Source: Streptomyces capitiformicae (lineage in GTDB: Bacteria; Actinomycetota; Actinomycetes; Streptomycetales; Streptomycetaceae). From it: DNA of 64,000 nt. The DNA is taken from positions 8,625,486 through 8,689,485 of the forward strand of contig NZ_CP022161.1 of the NCBI RefSeq assembly GCF_002214185.1. Direction: 5' to 3'. The notes below the pieces were generated by a model. The model was not told the origin of the DNA, did not search any database, and saw nothing but the letters and a program-made list of their open reading frames with translations. Both the position numbers and the translations under genes were made by a program. Below, one piece after another: positions 15,335-26,683 of this stretch (positions are counted from its first letter, which is position 1; every line of letters begins with the position of its first letter).

Positions 15335-16585
15335 TCACGCCTTCCACTTGTCCCACGACATGTTCCAGCCGTTGAGACCGTTGTCCGGGTCCACGACGCG
15401 GTCGTTGGAGTTCTTGACGACCACCACGTCACCGACCATCGAGCTGTCGAAGAACCACGCGCCCGGCGCGCCGCGGTCGTAGCCGCCGCGGGTGTCGCGC
15501 AGGCCGATGCAGCCGTGGCTGGCGTTGTAGTTGCCGAAGGCGCCGCCGCCCCAGTAGTTGCCGTGGATGAAGGTGCCGGAGGTGGTCAGACGCATCGCGT
15601 CCGGGACGTCCTTGATGTCGTACTCGCCGCCGTAGCCGACCGTCTCGCCGTTCATCCGGGTCACGCGGAGGCGCTCGCTGATGACCATCTGGCCGTTCCA
15701 GGTCTCCATGCCGGGCTTACCGGTGGTGACGGGGATGGTCTTGATGACCTTGCCGTCGCGGGCGACCTTCATCGTGAGCTTCTTGACGTCGACCGTGGAG
15801 ACCTGGCTGCGGCCGATGGTGAAGGAGATCTTCTTGTTCTGCTCACCGTAGACGCCGTCGCGGCCCTCGACGCCGTCGAGGTTGAGGTCGACGGTGACCT
15901 TCGTACCGGCCTTCCAGTACTTCTCGGGGCGGAAGTCGAGGCGGTCGTTGCCGAACCAGTGGCCCGCGACCTCGACGGCCGGCTCGGTCTTGATGGTGAT
16001 GGCCTTCTCGACGGCCTCGGGGTCCGTGATGCCGCGGGTGAAGCGGATCGAGAACGGCATGCCGACGCCGACCTTGGAACCGTCCTCGGGAGTGAAGATG
16101 CCGACGAACGTGTCCTTCGGGGTGAGGGTGGTGAAGGTCGAGTCCTCGGCCGCCTCACGCCCCTCGGAGTCCTTCGCGACGGCGTGCACCTTGTACTCGG
16201 TGGCCGAGTTGAGGTGGATGGACGGCGTCCAACTGGCGCCGTCACTCGCTATCTCCCCGGCTATCTTCTCGCCCTTGTCGTTCTCGACCGTGACCTCGGT
16301 CAACTTGCCCTTGGCGGCGGTGACCTTGAGGGCGCCACTGGTGGCCACGGAGTCGGCACCGTTCTTCGGGGCGATGGAGACCACCGCTTCCGAAGCCTTG
16401 GTGGCCGCCTTGTCGGACGCGCTCTTGTCCGAGCCCTTCGCCTTGTCACTGCCGGAGCCCGAAGCTCCGCTTCCGCTGCACGCGGTGACGGCGAGCAGCA
16501 TCAGGCCGAGCACCAGCGCCAGTAGCCCCTTGCTTCCCCGAGTCCGCGCACCAACCGACGCCCCCGATATCGGTCGCCCGTTCAA
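15335..16585 (-). CDS. Lipoprotein L,D-transpeptidase (Ig-like + YkuD)
   Basis: 416 aa with TTG start at 16585 supported by GGGGAG 8 bp upstream. Signal peptide with lipobox LLAVTACS (Cys near 36), a Ser/Lys/Asp-rich linker, two bacterial Ig-like domains (about 75-235: VVSIAPKNGADSV, VGIFTPEDGSKVGVGMPFSI) and a YkuD domain at about 270-400 with HGNYWGGGAF and SHGCIGLRD (catalytic Cys near 359). Like mycobacterial LdtMt2, it makes 3-3 peptidoglycan cross-links outside the membrane. Its neighbour at 16727-17953 is a paralogue in the same orientation, but a 141-bp gap with an inverted repeat suggests separate promoters. Confidence 0.92.
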   Translation of the reverse strand: MNGRPISGASVGARTRGSKGLLALVLGLMLLAVTACSGSGASGSGSDKAKGSDKSASDKAATKASEAVVSIAPKNGADSVATSGALKVTAAKGKLTEVTVENDKGEKIAGEIASDGASWTPSIHLNSATEYKVHAVAKDSEGREAAEDSTFTTLTPKDTFVGIFTPEDGSKVGVGMPFSIRFTRGITDPEAVEKAITIKTEPAVEVAGHWFGNDRLDFRPEKYWKAGTKVTVDLNLDGVEGRDGVYGEQNKKISFTIGRSQVSTVDVKKLTMKVARDGKVIKTIPVTTGKPGMETWNGQMVISERLRVTRMNGETVGYGGEYDIKDVPDAMRLTTSGTFIHGNYWGGGAFGNYNASHGCIGLRDTRGGYDRGAPGAWFFDSSMVGDVVVVKNSNDRVVDPDNGLNGWNMSWDKWKA

Positions 16586-16634
16586 CTTCCAGTCTCCCCT
16601 CGCACGGCCTGATCAGGCCCGCCCCCTACGCGCG

Positions 16635-16652
16635 ACGTGCGCGTACGCACGT
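16635..16652. promoter_or_regulatory. Inverted repeat upstream of L,D-transpeptidase
   Basis: ACGTGCG-CGTA-CGCACGT, 50-67 bp upstream of the TTG start at 16585, in the 141-bp gap between the two transpeptidase genes. Could be an operator or, less likely, a weak terminator of the upstream gene. Confidence 0.4.
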
Positions 16653-16726
16653 ACATTAACCAGATGGTCGGCTTGGATTGACCTTGGGGAATGTCACTGT
16701 TCAGTCCCAACTTGGACCATGTCGGT

Positions 16727-17953
16727 CTACTTCACCGCAGCACCCGCTTTCCATTCCTTCCAACCCATGTTCCACCCGCCGAGTCCGTTGTCGGGAGCGA
16801 CCGTTTTGTCGTTGCTGTTGACCACCTCGACGACATCGCCGACGAGGCTGCGGTCGAAGAACCAGCCCGCCGGGGTCTGCGAACTGCCGCCCTTCACATC
16901 GCGCAGACCGACGCAGCCGTGGCTGACGTTGGCCCTGCCGAAGACGTCCTGGGCCCAGTAGTTGCCGTGCAGGAAGGTGCCGGAGGTGGTCAGGCGCATG
17001 GCGTGCGGGACGTCCGGGATGTCGTACTCACCTTTGCCGTTCGCCTTCTTGAAGCCGACGGTGGCGCCGTTCATCCGGGTCACTTCGAGCATCTCGGTGA
17101 CGACCATCTTCCCGTTGTACGTCGTCGTCCTGGGCGCCCCGGCCGTGATGGGCAGCGTGGCGAGCACGCCGTCGCCGCGCTCGACGCGCATGGTGTGCCG
17201 GGCCGCGTCGACGAGACTGGCCTGGTGGCGGCCGATGGTGAAGGAGAACGTCTTGTACTGCTGGCCGTAGACGCCGGGCGCGCCCTCCACGTCCCGTAGC
17301 CGCAGGCCGACGGTGACCTCGGTGCCGGGCGTCCAGTAGTGCTCGGGGCGGAAGTCCAGGCGGTTCCCGCCGAACCAGTGCGGGCGGACCTCGACGGCGG
17401 GCCGCGCGGTGATGTCGACGGCGCGTTCGACGGCCGCACGGTCCTCGATGTCCCGGTTGAACCCCAGGGAGACGATCATCCCGGTGCCGACGGTGGCGCG
17501 GTTCTCGGGGGTGACGTACGCGACGAAGCGCTCCTCGGGGACGTACGTCGTGAAGGTGACATGCCGTGCCGAGCGGCGGCCGTGGCCGTCCAACGCGACC
17601 GCGTCGACGGTGTACTCGGCGGCCAGCGCGAGCTTCTGTGAGCCGGTGGGGCGCCAGGTCAGCCCGTCGGCGGACAGGCGGCCCGGTACGGGTGACTCCT
17701 GGGCGTCCTGGGACTTCACGACCTTGACCGACTCCAGGCGCCCGCTGGGCACCCGGACTTCGAAGCGCTGCTCCGGGCGCACGCCCTTGCTGCCGTCCTC
17801 CGGTGTGACCCGGATCGTGTCGTCGGGTGCCTTTCCGCTGGTCAGAGGTGAGCCGGCGGTGCAGCCCGCGGCTGAGGCCAGCAGGCCGGCCCAGGTCAGT
17901 ACGGCGGTCAGCGCGGCACCGGCGCGGCGCGCGTGCGTCTGTGCGTGGTTCAC
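16727..17953 (-). CDS. Second lipoprotein L,D-transpeptidase (Ig-like + YkuD)
   Basis: 408 aa, GTG start 17953. Lipobox ASAAGC (Cys near 31), two Ig-like domains (IRVTPEDGSKGVRPEQRFEV; VAYVTPENRATVGTGMIVSL) and a YkuD domain ending in SHGCVGLRD with catalytic Cys near 347; HGNYWAQDVFGRANV precedes it as in the paralogue. The two proteins share the whole domain order, including the KSWNGQ/TYNGKM-VV-E-x-L-x-VTRMNG segment, so the pair arose by tandem duplication. The periphery differs: this copy lacks the long Ser/Lys linker after the lipid anchor, which places its catalytic domain closer to the membrane. Confidence 0.92.
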   Translation of the reverse strand: MNHAQTHARRAGAALTAVLTWAGLLASAAGCTAGSPLTSGKAPDDTIRVTPEDGSKGVRPEQRFEVRVPSGRLESVKVVKSQDAQESPVPGRLSADGLTWRPTGSQKLALAAEYTVDAVALDGHGRRSARHVTFTTYVPEERFVAYVTPENRATVGTGMIVSLGFNRDIEDRAAVERAVDITARPAVEVRPHWFGGNRLDFRPEHYWTPGTEVTVGLRLRDVEGAPGVYGQQYKTFSFTIGRHQASLVDAARHTMRVERGDGVLATLPITAGAPRTTTYNGKMVVTEMLEVTRMNGATVGFKKANGKGEYDIPDVPHAMRLTTSGTFLHGNYWAQDVFGRANVSHGCVGLRDVKGGSSQTPAGWFFDRSLVGDVVEVVNSNDKTVAPDNGLGGWNMGWKEWKAGAAVK

Positions 17954-18290
17954 GTGCGGCCCAACGACGGCGCACGCCCCCGGGAAACGTGAGTGCGAGG
18001 CGTGGTCTGGGCAGAACCTTTGGGAGGACGACGCGACGTGGAGGAGGGACCTGTCGTTGGGATCAGGCAGGCTTCGGGCGACGGCGCCTGATGGCTGCCG
18101 GTGAGCGGGGCTTGGTGCGTGCAGCTGCAGGGCGGAGGAGGGCGTCGACGCGTAGCGTCGGCAACCGACGACAACGCGGCAGATGTGCGTGCCAAGCCCC
18201 GCGCCCCAGGCCTGATCCGAACGAGAGGTCCAAAGGTAGGGACGCCTGACCTCCCCTTTCTGTCGCCCACCGAGCCGCGGGAGGCCTGAG
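17954..18290. other. Divergent intergenic region, no gene
   Basis: 337 bp between the transpeptidase (-) and glgX (+) starts; promoters for both must be here. A small hairpin CGTCGG-CAA-CCGACG lies near 18160. No convincing coding frame was seen on either strand. Confidence 0.4.
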
Positions 18291-20564
<2,274 letters not shown>

Positions 20565-20569
20565 GGAAG

Positions 20570-20655
20570 CGGCGGGATTCCGCGCTCGTACGCCGTCGCC
20601 ACCGCCGTCGCCCAGTCCTTGACGCCCGACTTGGCGTGCCAGAGTCCCGGCGGGC
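20570..20655 (-). pseudogene. Possible remnant of a NarL/LuxR-type response regulator C-terminus
   Basis: The minus strand just beyond glgX reads AKSGVKDWATAVATAYERGI, which lines up with the last helices of NarL-family regulators (typically AKLGVRDRxQAVVxAYExGL). About half of the positions agree, including G, D, AV and AYE-G. The rest of the gene is absent: upstream sequence shows no HTH core and the frame continues without a stop into the shadow of glgX. I read it as a decayed gene end, with low confidence. Confidence 0.3.
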
Positions 20656-20686
20656 GGGGCGGGGCCACATCGGCCGACCCGCTCGT

Positions 20687-20863
20687 ATGGCCCACGTCTT
20701 CTGGCTGGCACTCGCATCGGGCAGAGACCTGGTCGGCTGGCCTGTGACCCTTCTGGTCGCGGGCTTCCTCACCCTGCTCTGCACGGCAGCGTGCATCCGT
20801 ACCTCACGCATCAATGGCAAGATCAACAATCCCCTGCGCGCCGCCCTGGCCGCAGCCGAGTAA
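20687..20863 (+). CDS. Small hypothetical membrane protein
   Basis: 58 aa: MAHVFWLALASGRDLVGWPV, then one hydrophobic helix (TLLVAGFLTLLCTAAC, residues about 21-36) and a basic tail RTSRINGKINNPLRAALAAAE. Codon use fits a real gene and no antisense gene competes, but the start lacks a clear ribosome site. It sits between glgX and the first ABC gene on the same strand, 60 bp before the latter. Function unknown. Confidence 0.4.
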   Translation: MAHVFWLALASGRDLVGWPVTLLVAGFLTLLCTAACIRTSRINGKINNPLRAALAAAE

Positions 20864-20923
20864 CCCCGCACCCGGCCGAAACTCGGTGGGCGTTGTCAGT
20901 GGCGGTCCGTAGGCTCGCTGCTG

Positions 20924-22834
20924 ATGCCCACGACACGTGCAACCGCCGAAGAAGCCGACCAAGAGACAGAGATCAAGGACCGTTCCGCCGTACGCACACT
21001 GCTGCGGCTGTGGCCGTATGTGCGGCCCGTGCGGGCGCGGCTGTTCACCGCCGCGTTCGTCGCGATCATCGCCTCGTGCCTGGGGCTGGTCATCCCGCTC
21101 GTCCTGAAGTGGATGGTGGACGGGCCGGTCGCGGACCGGGATCCGGCGGGCGTGTGGCTCGGGGCGCTGTATCTGCTGCTGCTCGGGCTCGCCGAGGCGC
21201 TGCTGTTCGGGCTGCGGCGGTGGCTGATCGCACGGCCGCTCGCCGGGGTCGAGGCATCGATGCGCGCGGATCTGTACCGGCATCTGCAGCGGCTGCCGGT
21301 CGCCTTCCACGATCGGTGGGCCTCGGGGCAGTTACTGTCGCGCGGTACGACGGATCTGATGCTGCTGCGGATGTTCCTCGCCTTCCCGCTGACGTTCCTG
21401 CTGGTCAACGCGGTGACCATCGTCGTCGGCGTGATCATCATGCTGGGGCAGGACTGGACGCTCGGGCTGATCATCCTTGGTCCCGCCGTGCCGGTGGTCG
21501 TCACCTGCGTCGTCTTCGAGAAGAAGTACGCCGCTGTGGCGCGGCTCGCGCAGGACCAGGTGGGCGACCTGACGACGGTCGTCGAGGAGAGCGTGCTCGG
21601 GATCCGCATCATCAAGGGGTTCGGGCGGCACCGGAGCCAGGCTCGGGCCTTCCGGGAACTGTCGCGGACGCTGCGGGGCACGGAACTGCGCAAGGCCCGC
21701 CTCCTGTCCACCATCTGGGGCGTCATCGTGACGCTCCCCGAACTGGCGATCGGGGCGGCGCTGATCGTCGGTGTGGTGCAGGTCGCCGACGGGCAGCTGT
21801 CGGCGGGCACGCTGGTCGCCTTCCTCTCCACGGCCCTCGCACTGCGGTGGCCCGTCGACTCCATCGGCTTCTTGCTGGCGATGAGCCAGGAGGCGGCGAC
21901 GGCGACGGAACGGTACTTCGAGGTGATGGACGCGGAGCCGGAGTCTTCGGGACCGGGGGTTACCTCGGCCGAGGCTTCGAGTGTGCCGGAGCTGGTGTCG
22001 GCCGGGGGGAGGTTCCGCAGCTCGGCGGTTCGAGGTGCCGCTGCGCCCACCCGTGCCGCCCCAGCGGCACGACTGCCCGCAGCTGCGACGGGCGGCCTCC
22101 GGTTCCACAACGTCCGGTTCCGTTACCCCGACGCCGCCCCCGACACGCCCCCCGTCCTCGACCACATCGACCTCCACATCCGCCCCGGCGAGTCCATGGC
22201 CCTGGTCGGCGCCACCGGCTCCGGCAAGACGACGCTCACCGCCCTCGTCCCCCGTCTGCACGAGCTGACGAGCGGCCGGATCACCCTGGACGGCGAGGAC
22301 ATCACCGAGATGTCCCGGGAAGAGCTGCGCGCGAAGGTGTCCGTGGCCTTCGAGGAACCCACCCTCTTCTCCGCGACCGTGGGCGAGAACGTCCTCATGG
22401 GCGCCCGCCCCGACGCAGGCACCCCCGACCTGGACCGCGCCCTGGCCATCGCCCAGGCGGACTTCGCGCACGCCCTCCCGCAGGGCACCGCCACCCAGGT
22501 GGGCGAGCAGGGCCTCAGCCTCTCCGGCGGCCAGCGGCAGCGGCTGGCGCTCGCGCGGGCGGTGGTGGGCCGGCCCCGTTTCCTGGTGCTGGACGATCCG
22601 CTGTCGGCACTGGACGTGCACACGGAGGCCGCGGTGGAGGCCGCGCTGCGCCGGGTGCTGGCAGAGACGACCGCGCTGATCGTGGCGCACCGCCCGTCGA
22701 CGGTCCTGCTCGCCGACCGCGTGGCCCTGCTCTCGGGTGGCCGGATCGCCGCGGTCGGCACCCACCACGAACTGTTGCGCACGAACGCCGAGTACGCGCA
22801 TCTGATGTCCGGGACCGAGGAGGACGACCGATGA
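20924..22834 (+). CDS. ABC exporter half-transporter, degenerate-site subunit of pair 1
   Basis: 636 aa: six-helix transmembrane domain (about 30-320), a variable linker (about 345-392) and a nucleotide-binding domain with Walker A GATGSGKTT (about 428), signature LSGGQRQRLALAR (about 529), Walker B FLVLDDPLSALD (about 553) and H-loop VAHRPSTV. The catalytic glutamate after Walker B is aspartate (LDDP), the hallmark of the non-hydrolysing site in heterodimeric exporters such as BmrCD or TM287/288. The linker contains about 22 Ala-rich residues encoded by a dispersed palindromic element (22035-22088). The stop overlaps the start of the partner gene. Substrate unknown. Confidence 0.92.
   Translation: MPTTRATAEEADQETEIKDRSAVRTLLRLWPYVRPVRARLFTAAFVAIIASCLGLVIPLVLKWMVDGPVADRDPAGVWLGALYLLLLGLAEALLFGLRRWLIARPLAGVEASMRADLYRHLQRLPVAFHDRWASGQLLSRGTTDLMLLRMFLAFPLTFLLVNAVTIVVGVIIMLGQDWTLGLIILGPAVPVVVTCVVFEKKYAAVARLAQDQVGDLTTVVEESVLGIRIIKGFGRHRSQARAFRELSRTLRGTELRKARLLSTIWGVIVTLPELAIGAALIVGVVQVADGQLSAGTLVAFLSTALALRWPVDSIGFLLAMSQEAATATERYFEVMDAEPESSGPGVTSAEASSVPELVSAGGRFRSSAVRGAAAPTRAAPAARLPAAATGGLRFHNVRFRYPDAAPDTPPVLDHIDLHIRPGESMALVGATGSGKTTLTALVPRLHELTSGRITLDGEDITEMSREELRAKVSVAFEEPTLFSATVGENVLMGARPDAGTPDLDRALAIAQADFAHALPQGTATQVGEQGLSLSGGQRQRLALARAVVGRPRFLVLDDPLSALDVHTEAAVEAALRRVLAETTALIVAHRPSTVLLADRVALLSGGRIAAVGTHHELLRTNAEYAHLMSGTEEDDR
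22035..22088. repeat. Dispersed palindromic element, copy B, inside a coding region
   Basis: On the minus strand: GCGGGCAGTCG, a perfect hairpin (CGTGCCGC, TGGG loop, GCGGCACG; plus-strand 22052-22071), then GGTGGGCGCAGCGGCACC. It has the same order of parts as copy A (5825-5870). Read on the plus strand it supplies GAAAPTRAAPAARLPAAATG to the ABC transporter linker without disrupting the frame. Confidence 0.7.
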
Positions 22835-24702
22835 CGGCGCCCACGACCACCGCGCCGGCCGCCGACGACAACGACAACAACGCCGACTCACACGGCCCGC
22901 AGCCGCACAAGGGCGACCCCTTCGACCGAGACGCTCTGCCCACTCCCCCGGGCGCCACCCTCGCCCTCCTCCGCTCCCTGCTCGCGCCGATGAAGGCCCG
23001 CGTGGTGATGACCAGTGTGCTGCTCCTGCTCCAGCAGGCGGCGGTGCAGGCGGGCCCGCTGCTGGTGGCGTACGCGATCGACAGTGCCGTACCGGCGTTC
23101 CGCGACGGCCGGCACGGGCCGCTGGTCGCGGTGGCGGTCGGGTATCTGCTGTGCGCGGTGGCGGCGGGCGGGTTGCAGTACGCGTTCATCGGGGCGTCGG
23201 CGCGGGTGAACCAGGACGTGCTGCTCGATCTGCGCGGCCGGATCTTCCGGCACGCGCAGGCGCTGAGCATCGACTTCCACGAGCGGTACACCTCGGGCCG
23301 GCTCATCTCCCGTTCCACCACGGACGTCGAGTCGCTGCGCGAGCTGCTCAACGAGGGGCTGCAGGAACTCGTCGGCGTGATCCTCGCCTGCGCCTACATC
23401 TCGGCGATGCTGCTCTGGCTGGACCTGGGCCTCGGTGCGGCGGCGCTGGCGTCGTTCGTGCCGCTGTACGGGCTGGTGCGGCTGTACCAGCGCCGCGCGG
23501 CGAGCGTCTACGCCGCCCGGTCGACGGCGATCGCCGCGGTGATCGTGAAGTTCGCGGAGACGATGAACGGCATCCGGCCGGTGCGGGCGTTCCGCCGGGA
23601 GGCCGTCAACGACGCGGAGTTCGGGCGCCTGAACCGGCACCACGAACGCACCAACGGCGACGCCATCCTGGAGATGGCCCGCTATGTGGTCGGCTCCCGT
23701 GTCGTCGCGAACATCACGGTGGCGGCGATCGTGCTGTGGGGCGCCTACCGGGTGGCGTCGGAGTCGCTGGCACTGGGTGTGCTGGCGGCCGCGGTGCTGT
23801 ATCTGCGGCGCCTGTACGACCCGATCGACCGGCTCGGCATGTTCCTCAACTCGTACCAGTCGGCGGCGGCGTCACTGGAGAAGATCGCGGGCCTCCTCGC
23901 CCAGACCCCCTCGGTCCCGGAGCCGGCCGAGCCGAGGGAACTGCCTCCCCCGGCCTCCGAACTCCCGGGCCGCGAGGTCGTGTTCGAGGGCGTGACGTTC
24001 GCCTACCGCACCGGTGGCGAGATCCTGCCCCGCTTCGACCTCACCCTCCCGGCGGGCAGCACGGTCGCGGTGGTCGGCTCCACCGGCGCCGGCAAGTCGA
24101 CCCTCGCCAAACTGCTGGCCCGCTTCTACGACCCCACGGCCGGCCGGGTCCTGCTCGACGGCGTCGATCTGCGCGACCTCCCCGTGCCCGAGCTGCGGCG
24201 CGGGGTGGTCATGGTCACCCAGGAGTCGTTCCTGTTCTCCGGCACGGTCGCCGAGAACATCGCCATCGGCCGCCCCGACGCCACCCGGGAGGAGATCGAG
24301 CGGGCCGCCAAGGCCATCGGCGCCCACGACTTCATCACCGCCCTGCCCGAGGGCTACGACACCGACGTACGCAAACGCGGCGGCCGCATCTCCGCCGGCC
24401 AACGCCAACTGGTCGCCTTCGCCCGCGCGTTGCTGGCCGACCCCGCCGTCCTCATCCTCGACGAGGCCACCAGCTCCCTGGACATCCCCGGCGAACGGGC
24501 GGTGCAGCGCGCGATGGCCACGGTGCTCCGCGGCCGCACGGCCGTGGTCATCGCCCACCGTCTGTCGACGGTGGAGATCGCCGACCGGGTACTGGTGATG
24601 GAACAGGGCCGGGTGGTGGAGGACGGCAGCCCGGCGGAACTGATCGCGGGAACGGGCCGTTTCGCGGACCTGCACCGGGCGTGGAGGGACAGCTTGGCGT
24701 AG
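22831..24702 (+). CDS. ABC exporter half-transporter, catalytic subunit of pair 1
   Basis: 623 aa, ATG start overlapping the stop of the previous gene (ATGA). A 45-residue polar N-terminus precedes six transmembrane helices (about 55-345). Nucleotide-binding domain: Walker A GSTGAGKST (about 416), signature ISAGQRQLVAFARAL (about 519, second Gly of LSGGQ changed to Ala), Walker B VLILDEATSSLD with an intact catalytic Glu, and H-loop VIAHRLSTV. Its Walker motifs pair with the canonical LSGGQ of the partner to make the one hydrolytic site. The complex is a multidrug or lipid/peptide-type exporter of the inner membrane; nothing nearby reveals a substrate. Confidence 0.92.
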   Translation: MTAPTTTAPAADDNDNNADSHGPQPHKGDPFDRDALPTPPGATLALLRSLLAPMKARVVMTSVLLLLQQAAVQAGPLLVAYAIDSAVPAFRDGRHGPLVAVAVGYLLCAVAAGGLQYAFIGASARVNQDVLLDLRGRIFRHAQALSIDFHERYTSGRLISRSTTDVESLRELLNEGLQELVGVILACAYISAMLLWLDLGLGAAALASFVPLYGLVRLYQRRAASVYAARSTAIAAVIVKFAETMNGIRPVRAFRREAVNDAEFGRLNRHHERTNGDAILEMARYVVGSRVVANITVAAIVLWGAYRVASESLALGVLAAAVLYLRRLYDPIDRLGMFLNSYQSAAASLEKIAGLLAQTPSVPEPAEPRELPPPASELPGREVVFEGVTFAYRTGGEILPRFDLTLPAGSTVAVVGSTGAGKSTLAKLLARFYDPTAGRVLLDGVDLRDLPVPELRRGVVMVTQESFLFSGTVAENIAIGRPDATREEIERAAKAIGAHDFITALPEGYDTDVRKRGGRISAGQRQLVAFARALLADPAVLILDEATSSLDIPGERAVQRAMATVLRGRTAVVIAHRLSTVEIADRVLVMEQGRVVEDGSPAELIAGTGRFADLHRAWRDSLA

Positions 24703-24749
24703 GCAACGGACTGGTGAGGTCGCACGTTCGACTGCGGGCCGGTGGGGGC

Positions 24750-24829
24750 TTGTCGCGCAGTTCCCCGCGCCCCTGAAAGACAAGGCCGCACCCCGTGCTT
24801 TCAAGGGGCGCGGGGAACTGCGCGAGCAA
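24750..24829. terminator. Large imperfect palindrome of a common Streptomyces type; probable terminator of ABC pair 1
   Basis: Arms TCGCGCAGTTCCCCGCGCCC (from 24753) and GGGCGCGGGGAACTGCGCGA (to about 24825) plus an inner CTGAAAG/CTTTCAA extension; loop about 18 bases. It lies 50-125 bp after the stop of the second ABC gene. The same GCGCAGTTCCCCGCGCCCCT arm is, from memory, highly repeated between genes in Streptomyces. Confidence 0.65.
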
Positions 24830-24919
24830 CCCCACACAACCCGCACCCGCCAACACACCCACCCACCCGAGCTCCCCCGGCCCCCCAAGCGGAGCGCTGG
24901 GGCGGGGGCGAGACAACTC

Positions 24920-26683
24920 ATGGACGGAACAGGAAAGCGGGGGCGGATGATCGACGCGTACGAGGATCCCGGCACACCGGACTGCCGCGGCGGCGCCCGC
25001 TACCTGTGGTGGCTGGTCAAACAACAGGCGGCCCGATCCGCAATGGGCTCCCTCATCTCCTGCGTATGGATGGTGCTGCTGGCGGCAACCCCGTACCTCC
25101 TCTCCCGCGCCATCGACGAGGGCCTCCAACCCGGCGACTACCCGGCCCTGGCCACCTGGACGGCCACACTCTTCGCCGTGGGCGCCTTCAACGCCTGGCT
25201 GAGCGTCATGCGCCACCGCACGATGACCCGCGTCCGCATGGACGCCAACTTCCGCACGGTGAAGGTCGTGATCGCCCACGCGGTGAGACTGGGCGCGGCC
25301 CTCCCCCGCCGCATCGGCACCGGCGAGGTCGTCACGATCGGCGTCGGCGACGTCAACACGATCTCCTCCTCGCTGACCGTCATCGGCCCCGGCGTCGGCG
25401 CGATCGCCGCGTATCTGGTGGTCGCCGGCCTGCTCGTGTCGGTCTCGCTGCCGATCGCCGCGGTCGTACTCCTCGGGATGCCGTTGATGGCCGTACTCGT
25501 GGGCCCGTTGCTGCGCCGTCTGCAGGGCACGGAGACGGAGTACCGCGAACGACAGGGCGTGCTGACCGCGCGGATCGCGGACCTCGCGGGCGGGCTGCGC
25601 GTCCTCAACGGCCTCGGCGGCAAGGGCCTGATCGCCGACGCGTTCCACCGGGACTCACAGCGGCTGCGGGCGCAGGGGTACCGGGTGGGGTCGGTGACCA
25701 GCTGGGTGCAGGCGATCGGGGTGGGGCTGCCGACCCTGTTCCTGGCGGTGGTGACCTGGCTGGCGGCCCGGCTCGCCGCGCAAGGGTCCATCACGGTGGG
25801 CGAGTTGGTGTCGGTGTACGGGTATGTGACGGTGCTGGTGCGGCCGGTGTCGTACTTCGTGGACTGGGGCTACGAGGTCAGCCGCGGGGTGGTGGCGGCA
25901 CGGCGCGTCATCCGGTTCCTGACTCTGGAGCCCCTGCCGGACCACGGCACCGAGGACGCGCCCGCCGAGCCGGCGGCGCTGCACGACCCCGAGTCGGGCG
26001 TTCGGGTGTCGCCCGGCCGGCTGACCGCGCTGGCCGGCGACCGGCCGGGCGACGCCACGGCCGTCGTGGACCGGCTCGGGCGGTACGCTCCGACGGCGGC
26101 GACCTGGGGCGGAATCCCCCTCGACGAGATCCCGTTGGCGCAGGTCCGCGCACGGATCCTGGTCGCCGACCACGAGGCCGACCTGTTCGCGGGGCGGCTG
26201 CGCGAGCTGCTGGGCGAGCGGGACGACGACCTCGCCGTGCGGGAGGCGTTACGGGCGGCCGTGGCCGAGGACATCGTCCAGGGCCTGCCGGACGGCCTGG
26301 ACTCGCCGATCGACGCCCAGGGCCGCAACCTCTCCGGCGGCCAGCGGCAACGCCTGCGGCTGGCCCGGGCGTTGCTCGCCGACCCCGAGGTCCTGCTCGC
26401 CGTCGAGCCGACCTCGGCGCTGGACGCCCACACCGAGGCCCGGGTCGCCCAGCGGCTGCGGGCGGCCCGCGAGGGCCGTACGACCGTCGTCACCACCACC
26501 TCGCCCCTTGTCCTGGACCACGCGGACACCGTCCACTACCTGGTCGAGGGCAAGGTCGCCGCCACGGGCAGCCACCGCGAACTGCTGGCCGGCGAGCCGG
26601 GCTACCGGGCACTGGTGGCGCGGGACGCGGGCGAGGCGGAGGACGACACGGACGAGGCCGCGAGCGAGGAGGTCGTACGGTGA
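24920..26683 (+). CDS. ABC exporter half-transporter with dead ATP-binding motifs (pair 2, signature donor)
   Basis: 587 aa from ATG 24920 (ATG 24947, MIDAYEDPG, is about as likely; each has GC-rich purines upstream). Six-helix transmembrane domain at about 35-310. In the nucleotide-binding domain the Walker A loop is lost (LTALAGDRPGDATAVVDRL at about 370 has no GxxGxGK-S/T), Walker B is LLAVEPTSALD (Asp changed to Val) and the H-loop His is missing (VVTTTSPLVLDHAD), yet the signature is perfect (NLSGGQRQRLRLARALL, about 470). It therefore cannot bind ATP normally but can complete the partner's site. GTG start of the partner overlaps its stop. Confidence 0.9.
   Translation: MDGTGKRGRMIDAYEDPGTPDCRGGARYLWWLVKQQAARSAMGSLISCVWMVLLAATPYLLSRAIDEGLQPGDYPALATWTATLFAVGAFNAWLSVMRHRTMTRVRMDANFRTVKVVIAHAVRLGAALPRRIGTGEVVTIGVGDVNTISSSLTVIGPGVGAIAAYLVVAGLLVSVSLPIAAVVLLGMPLMAVLVGPLLRRLQGTETEYRERQGVLTARIADLAGGLRVLNGLGGKGLIADAFHRDSQRLRAQGYRVGSVTSWVQAIGVGLPTLFLAVVTWLAARLAAQGSITVGELVSVYGYVTVLVRPVSYFVDWGYEVSRGVVAARRVIRFLTLEPLPDHGTEDAPAEPAALHDPESGVRVSPGRLTALAGDRPGDATAVVDRLGRYAPTAATWGGIPLDEIPLAQVRARILVADHEADLFAGRLRELLGERDDDLAVREALRAAVAEDIVQGLPDGLDSPIDAQGRNLSGGQRQRLRLARALLADPEVLLAVEPTSALDAHTEARVAQRLRAAREGRTTVVTTTSPLVLDHADTVHYLVEGKVAATGSHRELLAGEPGYRALVARDAGEAEDDTDEAASEEVVR

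Noticed and set aside
17950..18270. 106-codon minus-strand frame between transpeptidase and glgX
   Set aside because: Composition rich in Arg/Pro/Ser/Thr, no recognisable motif, overlaps both promoters.
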